Source: Turnera subulata (Eukaryota; Streptophyta; Magnoliopsida; Malpighiales; Passifloraceae). From it: a DNA stretch of 64,000 bases. Positions 10,999-22,173 of this stretch are shown here, in pieces. The stretch is taken from positions 1 through 64,000 of the forward strand of contig JAKUCV010004321.1 of the NCBI GenBank assembly GCA_028386065.3, in the 5' to 3' direction. A model generated the notes under the pieces. That model ran no database searches. It was not told the DNA's origin and worked only from the letters and a program-made list of their open reading frames with translations. Numbering within the stretch: the stretch's first letter is position 1; each line of letters begins with the position of its first letter. A program made the position numbers and the translations under genes.

Positions 10999-11922
10999 AC
11001 CAATAATTGGGAGGCTGAATGGAAAGGAAACTGTCACAGCGGGAAATCCTGATCAGCATCATCAAAGGAAGTCAATGGTTCAGATGGCGTCATTCTTTTA
11101 TTCTTCTACTGAAATTTCGGCACCTTTTATTGGTCCACTGCCGAATCCCACAGGAGTTAATGATGGAGTCCACACAGCACCATCTCCTGCCTCCCTCTCT
11201 TAATCAGTGCCACCCATAATGGAAGGTATATCTACCGTACCTCTTATTCTTGCAAATTCTTTTGGGCCCTCGTTTCCTATGTAGATTCAGATTCTGTGGG
11301 CCCATCTATTCCTTCTGAAGCTAGCAGCCTAAGAGAAGCCTTGTCTTCTCAAGTTAGAGCTAGGTCTCCTAAGGATGCATCAGTTCCCCAAGCCCCTTCT
11401 CTTAGTGTCCAAAGCAGTTCTGCAGAACCCAGTCTTGCCTCAAATACAGTGCGCTCATCAGAGAATGATGTTGCTCCAACTACGGAGGAAATCGAGGTGC
11501 AGGAGATTGGTGTCGTACCAACAGGTTCACAGAAAGGAGTTTCAGGGTACTCTCGCCCATCTCTCTCTGTCTCATCGGATGTATGTCTTATCGCAGAATG
11601 TATCAATAGAATGGTAGAATGCCGTATGGCCCTTGTTCTCCAAAATCTGAAAGGAAGGACTAAGAAGAACAGGAAAGTGAAACGGGTGACACGTATGGGC
11701 AGTGTGTGTTCCTATCGTTCAATCTCAAATGATGATATAAGACGAGTTAATGGTAGGGTCCTTGCATCCATCCAGACCCCAACTTCAACTTTATCGTTCA
11801 ACAGAATGGAAGATGAGGAGACTACAGGGGTTGGGAAGTTTTTTGGGTGGAGTACGACAGAGAATCAGGAGGAGGTTACTAATATGGCGGAGCAGCTGGT
11901 CTCTAAGGAAGCTTCTGATTAG
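10999..11922 (+). pseudogene. LINE-A ORF1 (gag-like) remnant
   Basis: The best frame is 11296-11922 (208 aa), a Ser/Pro/Val-rich linker followed by a basic segment (GRTKKNRKVKRV) and an acidic tail ending EQLVSKEASD. The tail aligns with the last residues of LINE-B ORF1 (TLVEKEACEWSKARADV) and LINE-E ORF1 (EEEVFDWVQSRAHD). The TAG at 11920-11922 therefore replaces a conserved Trp codon, and the ancestral frame would end at a TAG that overlaps the ORF2 start. The N-terminal half is shifted among frames (11019-11219 and others), and I see no intact RNA-binding domain. Confidence 0.7.
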
Positions 11923-11938
11923 TGTCAAGCTAGAATTG

Positions 11939-14900
11939 ATGGTTAGCTTCCTATCATGGAATGTGAGAGGAATACACTCGGCATCGAAGATTAAAAACTT
12001 GAAGTCTCTAATCAAGAGTCATAAGGCAAATCTTATTTTTTTATGTGAAACTAAGTTGGAGAATGTTACCTTACATGATTGCCACAAGATGTGGTCTATT
12101 CCGTTGGAGTTTCGTGCTGTGGCTTCAAGAGGGGCCTCGGGTGGTTTGCTGGTATTATGGGATGGCGATTGTTTCACTTGTCAACGTCATCAGTTACATC
12201 AGAACTGGATTATACTGGAGGGTAGCTTTGCTGGTAGTACGGATGTTTTCACAATTTGTTGCTTATATGCTCCGGTGGACAGGGACCAACGGATTGGTGT
12301 TTTTCATGACCTAGCAGCCCTTAAATCTATTTTCTCTTCACCGTCCTCGGGGACTTCAATGAGACTTTACATGTTGAGGAACGTCACAGTGGTCACTTCT
12401 GTAGCACTGGGGCAGCGGCTTTAAGATCATTCATGAGCTGTACTAATCTAGTAGACTGCCCTTTGTCGGATCGCCAATTCACATGGGCAAACAAGTTCTC
12501 TGCTAGTCGAATTGATAGGGTTATGGCAGAATCTGAATGGTTCTTTAAATTCCCAACGTTGTCTTTAAAAACGGCCAGTAGAGGAGGCTCAGATCACTGG
12601 CCTTTGATACTCTCTCAAGCACGAGTCGATTGGGGTTTCAGGCCATTCCGATTTCTATCTTGTTGGTGGGATCATCCAGGTTTTGAGAAGATTATCTCAG
12701 AGATGTGGGCACAGGTCGAAGTGGACTTCCCTAATAGATTTTGCTTACTTGAAAGGTTGGCTTGTATGCGGGTTAAATTGGCACATTAGAACAGGCAGAG
12801 TTTTGGTGATATCAACTAGGGCCTGAAGGAGGCGCACGCAGCTATGGATGCCTTGGAGTTATTAGCTGATCAATGTGTACTATCTCTCTCAGAACAACTT
12901 GAGCTTGGCAATGGCAGGGATGCATATTTTCTCAAAGCTCGTTAGGTTGAATCACTGTGGCAACAAAAGTCGCGCATCAAATGGTTTAAATTGGGTGACC
13001 GGAACACCAAGTTTTATCATTCTATGGTTTGTCATAACAGTCGAAAAAAGGAGATAATGTGAATGGAAGTAAACGGGTCAGTTCTATCTACAATGGATCA
13101 GCTAAAGCAAGCAGCAGTAGACTTTTTTGGTTCCCTTTATAGTGACAATGAGTCCTCATGGCCTGGCCTTGGTGACATCCCCCTCAAATCACTTGCTCCA
13201 GATATAATTAATCAACTTGATCGTCTAGTGACCAAAGAAGAATTGAAAAATGCTATTTGGAGCTGTGTTAGTGGTAAGGCTCCATGCCCAGATGGGTTTA
13301 ATTTCTCCTATTATAAGAGATGTTGGCCCTTCCTTTAGAGTGATCTTTTTTACTTCGTTGAGTCCTTCTTCGCCACGGGGAATATGCCAAAAGGTGCAAA
13401 TATCTGTTACATTACACTGCTTCCTAAAAAACATGTTGCAAAGACTTTCACTGACTATCGTCCTATCACTCTTTTCCATGGTCTTTATAAGATCGTGGCA
13501 AAAATATTGGCCGAGCGCATCAAATGTGTGATGGACTATCTGGTCAGCCCCAATCAATCCGGTTTCATTGCGGGGAGGTCCACTCTAGATTGTGTTTTAC
13601 TCGCCTCAGAAGTTGTTCATTCCTTAAAGAAAAGTAAGCAACAAGCTATTCTTTGGAAACTTGACTTCCGTAAATCTTACGATTCAGTATCTTGGAGTTA
13701 TCTCTTTCAAGTTATGGAGAAAATGGGGTTCAATGCTCGATGGCGGATGTGGATCAAAGCTTGCTTAACCTCTTCTAGTGTGGCGGTTCTAATTAATGGC
13801 TCTCCTTCAGCTTAATTCACTATGCTTAACGAATTGAAACAAGGGGATCCCCTCTCCTCGTTTTTATTTCTTTTGGCGGCAGAAGGGTTAACGGCTGTCA
13901 TCAACCAAGCCTTAGCAAAAGAGCTCATAGCACCAGTGCAGGTGGCTAATACCCAAGTAACGATTTTGCAATATGCTGATGATACTATTATTTTCTCTCC
14001 CGCTTCTTTACCACATTTGCTTAATATAAAGAGGGTCCTGCGGTGTTTTGAAATGTTGTCGGGATTGAGTATCAACTTCCATAAGAGTGGGGTAGCTGGT
14101 GTTGGTCTTTCAGTTACGGAGGTTGCATTCTTAGCGGCATCTCTTCATAGTAAACCTGAAGCTTTACCTTTCACATACCCGGGGCTGCCTTTAGGTGCTA
14201 ATATGCATCTACAACGATCTTGGCTGCCAGTGATAACAAAGTTCCGGGCTCGTTTGCAAGTATGGAAGGGAAGATTTTTATATTTTGCTGGGCGCCTTGT
14301 CTCACTCAGATCAGTACTTTCTGCACTCCCTATGTATTATCTCTCCCTTTTCCTGGTTCCTTTAGGGGTGGCTCGTGGTTGGGATTCAACGAAGATTTCT
14401 GTGGTCGGGTATAGAGAATAGGGCAAAATTACCTCTTGTTGCTTGGCACAAGAATGCGCGGCCAAAAGTTCAGGGCGGCATTGGTGTGGAATCTATTTTG
14501 GCCAAGAATCGTGCTCTGTTATTCAAATGGCTTTACAAGTATTACTTCATCCCTTCGCTCTATTGGCGTGATTTGATCTCTAATAAGTGTGTCGAGTCCT
14601 CCCCTGCCCTTACGCCATCTTTTACCTTATCTAAAGCTTCACCGATCTAGGCTGGTGTCTTGCATAGTGGCCTCTGTGATAATCCAATGGGATCTTTATT
14701 GGTGTATGCTTATTTGTCTGCATTGGTGATGGGAGTAGTCTTAAGTTTTGGTATGATGCTTGGTCTTCTCATGATGCCTTGAGATAGAAATTCCCTCGAC
14801 TTTTCAAGAATTCGCAGTTTGAAAAGGCCTCTTTGGGAGCCCTAAAAACTGTGCACTCACCGGACCTCACTCATCCCTCACATTGGCATCGTCCACTTTA

Positions 14901-15081
14901 TCCATGGGAGAATTTACAGTTCATGTCCATCCTTACTGAGTTGTCTGCCTTGGTACTTCAACCTCATTTGCCGGATGGATGGAGGTGGCTTCATCATCCT
15001 TCGGGCACTTACACCGTCCAATCCGGTTATCAACTTTTGGTACAGAGACCTGCTCCTCCACGGCCGGATCCCTTTGTATGG
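11939..15081 (+). pseudogene. LINE-A ORF2: endonuclease and reverse transcriptase part
   Basis: Starts MVSFLSWNVRG at 11939, the first motif of an apurinic-like endonuclease, followed by LCETK, SGGLLVLWDG and SDHWPLIL. The GDFNE motif is lost by an 8-bp deletion near 12343 that LINE-A' does not have. RT motifs follow: FNFSYYKRCWPFL, PKGANICYITLLPKK, YRPITLFHGLYKIVAKILAE, LDFRKSYDS (motif A), LKQGDPLSSFLFLLAAEGL and LQYADDTIIF (motif C). Stops at 13336-13338, 13813-13815 and 14648-14650 are shared with LINE-A'. The stop near 12788 (TGG to TAG) is private. No active protein can be made. Confidence 0.88.
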
Positions 15082-15099
15082 TTTTTTTTTTATAGGACA

Positions 15100-15410
15100 T
15101 CAATTTTATTTATCATTAAAAGAGTACAAAAGGGCCATAATACCAGATTACAGAAAAAGTATAATACCAGAATACAGCGAAGGTATCTAGAAGGACAAAA
15201 GTATCTAGAATTCAGATTACAACAAAAGTAATGAGAAGAGATTACAAATATTCAGAGCAAAAAAAGTCTAGATTACAACAAAAGTATCTAGAAGAACAAA
15301 GGTATCTAGAGCTGAATCCTTCATTGACATGAAACTTGCAAAAGGACGTCAAAAGGTATCTAGGACAGAATCCTTCGTTGACATGAAACTTGCAAAAAGC
15401 GTCAAAACGG
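15100..15410. repeat. Short degenerate repeats in the retroposon 3' region
   Basis: Units built on 'AAAAGTATCTAGAA' and 'GATTACAACAAAAGTA' recur. A longer unit containing GAATCCTTCATTGACATGAA occurs twice (about 15315 and 15369) with few differences. No coding role is seen. Confidence 0.6.
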
Positions 15411-15674
15411 CAGGGGGGTGCTTGGATCGATCCGAAGAGAGCCAACAAGAGTCCAAGAATGAGAGTAACGTGAAGCGATTGTCTGAGTAGAAAGGGAGTC
15501 GAAGAGAGACTTACTGCTGCACTGAAGTATTCGAATTCTTTGGAAAATCAAGGGCTTCTCTCAAAAGTTCTTTAGAATAACCATCGGTAAGGCCTAATAT
15601 TTCACCAACATGCCAAACTTCATCCAGCTCTTTATTGCAAGCATCTTCATGGTGTTGGGGTTGAACAGCTTTCT

Positions 15675-17170
15675 CTAAAAGACTATTTTGAGGATGAGAT
15701 TTTTGGTTGGGAAGGGAATTGATGTTTTTGAATTTTTTCGGTTGTTTATGTCGGGAAGGGAAGAAAGCTTTTGACAGAGGAAAAGGATAGGATTTGGGGA
15801 GTTTCTTAGCTTTTTTGGAAGAAGTCTTTTTAAGACGTTGTACTTGCAGAATTTTTGCAAGGGGAAGGTGTTCAAATTCCTCGGAATTGATAGAGTCTTG
15901 ACACCTTGCGAGAGGTGATTGGGAAGGTTTTTTAAATCCTGGAGAAGGGGATTCATGCGTGAGGGAATACTTAGGGGATGGAGAATTTGTTGTCTGTTGA
16001 GAGGAAAAAGATTTATCAGGGGGGATTTTGAGGGAGACTTGGTTTGTGAATGGTTTTGGGAATTCGAAAAGGGTGGTTGAGGGGGTATGGAAGGAATTGA
16101 GGGGTTTTTTATGTCATTGGTGGAGGGAAAGCTGTCACCGTAATTGTCACTAGGGTTAATGTTGACATTATTGCAATTAATGCCATTAACACCTAAAGGA
16201 TTAGGGTTTGAATTTTGAACAAAAGAGTCACCAGAGAAACCCCAAAATTCGACGACATCATCAAAAAAGAGAGAATCTGGGTCTGTAACAATCTCTTCAA
16301 AGAGTAAGATGTCGAAAGAGTTACCTTCCACAATAATTCTCTGGGGTTTGTTGATAGGTTTACGGGAGGAGGTGCAAACAAGGATTTTGGCACGTTCAAA
16401 GGAGAGCATTGAGGCTGTATCACGATCCACTCCTAAAAATTTGCCAAAATGGCTTCCAAAAATTGAGAAAAATTCATGGTTCCAAACCTGAAGTGGAATA
16501 CCATAGCACGTAATCCAGGATAATCGATTAGTGGACACTACATTGGGGGACCATGGTTTAACAGATTCAAAAAAACTTGCAAGGAGCTCTTGGTTATTTT
16601 GAATACTTGATTCCATAGAGGCTAAAGAGTCTAATATAATAAGGACTTGAGTACTGCCCAAGAGCTTAATATCCTGACACAAAAAACCTTTAGAAGACAG
16701 ATATTCATGGAGGGAGTGAAGCTCTGTATCCTTGGACATGAGGCCAACAGCACTTCAATTCAACCATTCAAGATTGGACTTGGAGGCTGAGAAGGAAATT
16801 GATGGGATGTGGGGGGATTTGTGGTTTGAAAGAGGCTTGGATGGGATATGCGTTTGAAGAGGTGGAAGAGAGACAGGCGGCTTTGAGGAGCATGGTTTTG
16901 AAGGGAGGAGGGGAACCTTGGGAGGAAATTTGGCTACATTAATTATCAAAGGATGAGAGCCAACCATAATCTTTGAAATCTTTTCAATTGTACTTTTGGG
17001 ATCAAGGTTGCCGAGAAGACGGAGAAAGCCAAATCTTTGGTTGGCTTTGTTGAGTTTAGGGGGGATGTAAATACTGTGTATAGAGCCACAAGGGGAGAAT
17101 AAACTTCTAAGAATTGCGGGATTGACGTTGGGAGGGATATTGCCAATATAAATGGTAGAAATAGAAGGTA
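15675..17170 (-). pseudogene. LINE ORF1 with RRM and DUF4283-like domains
   Basis: Read leftward from about 17170: STIYIGNIPPNVNPAILRSL supplies an RNP2-like strand, and QRFGFLRLLG an RNP1-like strand of an RNA-recognition motif. A Pro/Ser linker follows, then one in-frame TGA at 16755-16757. The frame then continues as 354 aa from 16739 with the DUF4283-like fold (ITCYGIPLQVWNHEFFSIFG, LGVDRDTASM). An Asn/Pro/Ser-rich C-terminus ends at 15675. The Pro-rich N-terminal piece (17207-17401) is in another frame. ORF1 proteins with an RRM are known from one plant LINE lineage (described in beets as BNR). ORF1p binds the LINE RNA. Confidence 0.75.
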
Positions 17171-17439
17171 AAAGAGGTTGAGAAGAAGAGGTGGGAGGTT
17201 GGAGATTTAATTGAGGTGAGATAATAGGACGGGTGAGGGGTTTATTTTTAAAAGAGAAGATGGTGGGATGAATTTAGGGGGAAACTTTAGAGAATGAGGT
17301 AGAGGAAGGAGAGGGGGGTAGGGAGAGAAGGAGAAGGAGGGGGCCGGCTGAGGAGGGAGGAGGGGAGGATAGAAAGGATAGAACGGGAAGGGGAGAGCCA
17401 TCTGGTTTGTTTGGGTTGATCTTCAATTGAACATTTTGT

Positions 17440-17630
17440 TTGAGTTGAGGGATGGGGATCTACTACAGCAGCACCTAAGGAAGTATAAGCACTACATACG
17501 GAAAACTTCCCATCTGCTCCCCATAACCACGTCCAGGTATCGTTGACTTCCCTTTGGAGCAGCAAGTCAGTTAAAGTCGCCACCATTTCCGGGCAGACAT
17601 CCCTTTGGAGTAGCAAGCCACTCCACCTCT
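17440..17630 (-). pseudogene. LINE ORF2 C-terminal fragment fused to the retroposon 5' end
   Basis: Minus-strand translation reads MVATLTDLLLQREVNDTWTW and then LWGADGKFSVCSAYTSL. This resembles the region before zf-RVT in LINE-B (DDTWLWLWSDHGQFTVQSAY) and LINE-A. It has the same orientation as the ORF1 but comes from a position that should lie 3' of RT. The short repeat 'CCCTTTGGAG(C/T)AGCAAG' occurs at about 17550 and 17603. This is a chimeric 5' end, as template switching would give. Confidence 0.65.
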
Positions 17631-17660
17631 CTCTTCATTGCAAGACCTTATGGACTCTCT

Positions 17661-18267
17661 GAGCCCTTGGTATGGTTTTCGGTCACACCACCAAAGATTG
17701 AAACCTTCCTTTGGCTCACGTTACATGACGGACTAGCTACCCGGGAAGCGCTCCTCCACCGAGGCATACTTACTCCTGATGCGGCATCATGCTCCTTTTG
17801 TGGTGCAGAAGTGGAGTCTGTCGATCATCTCCTGCTACAGTGCTCCGTTGCGGCCCAGCTTTGGCACCGCCTGTGTCAGTGGTGGGGGGTGCATTAGGTT
17901 ACTCCAGCTACTATTGGGGATTGATTAGATCAGTGGTGCTACCTTTCCGGGAGCCACCATGCTACTACGGCCTGGCTTACTCTCGGCCTCTCTGCTCTTT
18001 GGTCCCTCTGGATTGCACGAAATGGAGTTATTTTCAACTCGCGTGCTGTGTCAATGGCTTCTCTATTTGATTTGGTTGTGAGTCGTAGTGGTTCAAGACT
18101 TCTTATCCTACCTTCCCGTATGGGGTGGGTGCAGTGCTTACCTCATCAGCCACATTTAATGATTCGCGTCATGCAAAACGGGTTGTCCTTCAATACACAC
18201 AGTGATTGTTTAAGCATATGGCTCCCGGTTTGGGACTATAGCATTTTCTTCTTGTATTCTTTTATTT
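17661..18267 (+). pseudogene. LINE-A ORF2 C-terminus (zf-RVT), after the insertion
   Basis: Resumes LINE-A with WFSVTPPKIETFLWLTLHDG, then a zinc-binding reverse transcriptase C-terminal motif CSFCGAEVESVDHLLLQC. Frameshifts near 17895 and 18090 split the remainder. LINE-A' (35371-35841) keeps one frame here and ends SIFFLYSFIQN. There is no RNase H domain after it. The 3' UTR is very short: an AATAAAG signal near 18275 and the A-rich tail. Confidence 0.85.
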
Positions 18268-18505
18268 AAAATTAATAAAGATTCACACTCGATTAGCATA
18301 AAAAAAAAGAAGATCCTATCAGTTTTCTTTGTGTAACATAAATATGGAAGTCTTAAAAAGTATAAAATATTTTTGATGGAAAGCGATTGTGTTATTCATC
18401 ATTAGTGATATGTACAAGAAGTGTTAGGACCTTGCAGAAGCAAGGCCATGTTAAACTAAAACACCATGAATGACTAATAAACGTTAACAACGATTGCTAA
18501 CTCTG

Positions 18506-21500
18506 TCATCTTGAGTTGTGAATCACCACCGCCTTGCCAGTTGACCAATTCCGGAGCGGCTCTGGCGAAGCAAGCACTGCACCAACGCTGTAGAGGAAAC
18601 GGGGGTGCTGAAACCGAAACCACCAAAATGCCTTGGTAAGAACCAAATCAAACAGCTGATCGATATGCACTTGTTTGCCGGAGAAGAGCAAGGAATTGCG
18701 AGATAACCATACAGACCAAAGTACAGCAAGACCAAGCAAGGTTCATGCTTGTTGAGCATCTCTACTCCCTACCACCTGTGGCCATTGGACTAACCAGGAA
18801 TGAATTGAATTTGGAACCACCCAGAACACTCCCCATCATTGATAAAGCCTAGACCACAAAGCAGCTGCAACTGGGCATAAAAAGAACAAATGAAAGGCAT
18901 CCTCTATAGCTCGTCCACACATGGGGCAAGAAGCTTCATCCTCTGTAAGAATATGCCGACGCAAAAGTGTCGTGCGCAAAGCAAGCCCGCCATTGAGCAA
19001 GCGCCACAAGAAACCTTGGTTGTGAGGTGGAACAAAAGATAACCAAGGTAGAGGCTGTGAATGAATGACAGGCGTACAAAGAGAAAGATATGCACTTTGA
19101 ACCGTGAACTGACCATGATCACTCCACAACCAAAGCCATGTATCATCACCGTTCGCGGGCTTGAGCAAAGCAATCAGGGTATCATGTAAGTCGCGAAACA
19201 TCTCCAATTCCCAAGAGTACAACTCCCGAACCCATGCATGCCCATGATCGGTAGTCAAATAATTGTGCTGGCAGACTTCCTGCAACGTGGCTGACTGAAA
19301 AGTAGCAACGCGAAAGAGTCGACGGTGAGTGTCCTTCAAAAGGCCCAAGACAGATCAAATATCATGCCAAAAGCTCAACTGCCGTCCGTTGCCAACGGCT
19401 GGAACCAACCCAGACTGTAAAGGCACCCCCGAAAATCCAATATAACTCCCACTACGAATTATATTCTTCCAAATGGTAGAAGCCCGAGAAAGTTTGAAAG
19501 AGGGAGTGAGGGAACCTTCAATTATACCACATTTGGCCTGGAAGAGAGCTTTCCACAAAATGTCGTCACGGTGATGGTATTTCCATAACCACTTAAACAA
19601 CAAGCATTGGTTCTTCACCATCAAATTCTCAACCCCAAGCCCTCCCCTCTCCTTTGGTGTAGCAATTTTAGACCACGGCACAAGGCATAACTTCCTTGTT
19701 TCCTTGGTGCCACTCCATAGAAAAGTGCGTTGTATCCGCACCAGCCGTTTCGCAACTGTCACTGGGATGTGAAACATGGATAAGTAAAAGAGAGGCAAAG
19801 AAGATAAAACGGACCTCAGGAGAACCAACCTCCCAGCAAAAGAAAGAAATCTGCCTTTCCATGCATGCAGACGTGACTGGAATTTTTTGATGACCGGATC
19901 CCAACTCATAGTAAGGCGCATATTGGCACCTAGTGGCAAACCCAAGTACATCATCGGCAACTTCTCTGTCTTGCACAATAAGAACCCTGCCAGGTGCTCC
20001 ACCTCCACGTCCGTCATATGAATCCCCACTAAACCACTTTTATGAAAATTAATGCTAAGGCCAGAGAGCATCTCAAAGCAACGCAACACCCTCTTTAAGT
20101 TAAGAATAGAGCTTCTATCTGCCGATGTAAAAAGAAGTGTATCATCTGCATATTGCAACAATGAAACTGATATTCCATGCACTGTAACCGAAACCACCAA
20201 TCCCAAATAGAAAGCCCGTGAGATCATGGATTGTAGTCCCTCTGCCGCCAACAAGAAGAGAAATGGAGAAAGAGGATCTCCTTGCTTCAAGCCTTTTTGC
20301 ATCCCAAATTCTCTACTGGGAGAACCATTAACCAAAACAGAAAGAGTTGATGAATGTAGGCAAGCTTTAATCCAGGATAACCATTTGCAACCAAAGCCCA
20401 TCCGTTACATGACTTGTTCCAAATATTCCCGTGAGACCGAATCATACGCCTTTCGAAAGTCTAATTTCCATACCACCGCCTGTGACCTTGAAGCCTTCAA
20501 AGAATGTAACACCTCTGAGGCAACAAGGTGACAATCTAAAATGTTTCTCCCTGCAATGAACCCTGATTGTGTCGAGTTGATGAGAGTTCCCATAACCGGC
20601 TTGATCCGTTCTGCAAGAAGCTTGGCAACAATTTTATAAATACCATGAACCAAAGTTATTGGTCTAAACTCGTCAAAAACCTCAGCCGCCACTTTTTTTG
20701 GTAGGAGGGTGATGTATGCCGACGTTGAGCCTTTGGGGAGTTGACCTGTCTCAAAGAAAGTTTGCACAAGATCTAAAATATCATCTTTTAAAAAATCCCA
20801 ACATTTCTTATAAAAAGAAAAGTTGAAACCATCCGGTCCCGGGGCCTTAGAACTATCACAAGCCCAGACGGCCTCCTTAATCTCCTCAATAGAGAATGGT
20901 CGCTCAAGTCTGGCAACCGCAACTGCATCTAAACGTGCAAACTCTAAACTTCCAATCCCCGACCTGCGTTGTTGCTCATTGTGATATAGATCAGAAAAGA
21001 AATCCCTGGCTGCTGCTTTCACCCCCATTGGGTACGAAAGTACCTGATCACCAACCCTGATACTGCGTATGCCTTTCTTCCTCCCTCTATTATAAGCAAA
21101 GGTGTGATAGAAATTTGTATTCTTATCTCCCAACTTTCCCCATGTAATCCTCGACTTTTGTTTCCAAAGCCTCTCTCTTTGTTTTTGACGAGCAAGGAGA
21201 GCAATACGCGTCTCTGCTAACAACCCTTTTTCCGCCGCAGAGAGCTCCTGGGTCTCAAACAATAACTCCAATTCATCAACCTTAGCTTGTAACTCTGTAA
21301 TAGCACAATCAACATTACCAAAAACCTCTTTGTTCCAAGCAGCCAAAGCAACTCGTAATCTACTTAACTTCTTCAAGAAACGAAATTTTCCTGGCAATTC
21401 AAGTTGTATAATCTCATCAAACCTTGGGTACTCCCACCAACAAGAAAGAAAACAGAATGGTTTGAATCCCCAATTTATCTGTTCCTGAGATAGTACCAGG

Positions 21501-22173
21501 GGACAATGATCAGAATAACCTCTGCTAGCTACTTGTAGAGACAAGGAGGAGAAGAGCAAACTCCATTCAGCTTCAGCCATGACCCTATCAATTCGGCTTG
21601 CAGCGATACTATTTGCCCAGGTAAAATGTCTGCCTCCCAACGGAAACTCCAAAAGAGAAAGACGTGTCATAAATCGGCGGAGAGCTCCAGAACCTCGCAC
21701 ATCAATCCTACCACTCCTCCGTTCAGTATCACACAACACCTCGTATAAATCCCCTCCCACCAACTAAGGAGAAGGGAAGGATGGTTTTAGCGCCGCCAGT
21801 TCATACCACATTGTAATCCGTGCCTGCAAGTCAACAGGAGCATACACACAACAGAAAGTAAGCTTTGCCTCGCTGCCACCATCCAGCCTTCCAACAGAAT
21901 CCATCTCTTACCCCGCACAAAATGCTCACAATGGAAATCCACTGTATCCCACATAAAAACTAATCCTCCCGCTTGTCCATCCGACGCGACTGCAATAAAC
22001 TCCATATTAAGAGGTGACCATATGCTGCGGCACCAACCTTCGTCTACCAATTGGACTCTCGTGTCACATAAAAAAATAAAATTCACTGCGTGCTTCCGAA
22101 GTAACACCTGTAAGTGTTGGAGCTTCTGACCATAAGGTGCTCCTCTAGTATTCCATGTAAGGAAGCTAAACAT
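18506..22173 (-). pseudogene. LINE-B ORF2: endonuclease, reverse transcriptase, zf-RVT
   Basis: The ATG at 22173 starts MFSFLTWNTRG, and its first codon overlaps the ORF1 stop (ATGTTTAG). Endonuclease motifs: LCDTR, GGLVFMWD, GGDLYEVL (usual GDFNE, Asn replaced) and SDHCPLVLS. RT motifs: APGPDGFNFSFYKKCW, PKGSTSAYITLLPKK, FRPITLVHGIYKIVAKLLAE, KLDFRKAYDS (A), LKQGDPLSPFLFLLAAEGL and LQYADDTLLF (C). The C-terminal zinc motif is CPMCGRAIEDAFHLFFLC, and it ends without RNase H near 18506. A frameshift near 21840, a stop just before GGDLYEVL (TGG to TAG, about 21764) and stops near 20402 and 19350 disable it. Motifs A and C themselves are intact. Confidence 0.88.

Larger units (their letters stand above)
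15082..17660 (-). mobile_element. RRM-type ORF1-only retroposon inserted in LINE-A
   Basis: LINE-A is interrupted at a site that is intact in LINE-A' (35215-35240). The flanks GATCCCTTTGTATGG (15067-15081) and GAGCCCTTGGTATGG (17661-17675) form a 15-bp TSD with two mismatches. A poly-T run after 15081 gives a minus-strand poly-A tail. The 2.58-kb body contains an ORF1-like gene only (RRM plus DUF4283-like). Instead of ORF2 there is about 600 bp of 3' sequence, and at its 5' end lies a piece of another LINE's ORF2. It must have been mobilised in trans. Confidence 0.82.
10743..18310 (+). mobile_element. LINE-A: near full-length L1-type LINE, interrupted
   Basis: The 17-bp TSD AGATCCTATCAGTTTTC is exact at 10726-10742 and 18311-18327. 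An A-rich tail (ATAAAAAAAAGAAG) precedes the right copy. Without the 15082-17660 insertion the element is about 5 kb. Order: 5' UTR, a damaged ORF1 lacking a visible DUF4283 and zinc knuckle, ORF2 with AP endonuclease and reverse transcriptase, then a zf-RVT C-terminus without RNase H. Many stops and frameshifts make it inactive. A second copy with the same right flank lies at 31673-35873. Confidence 0.9.
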
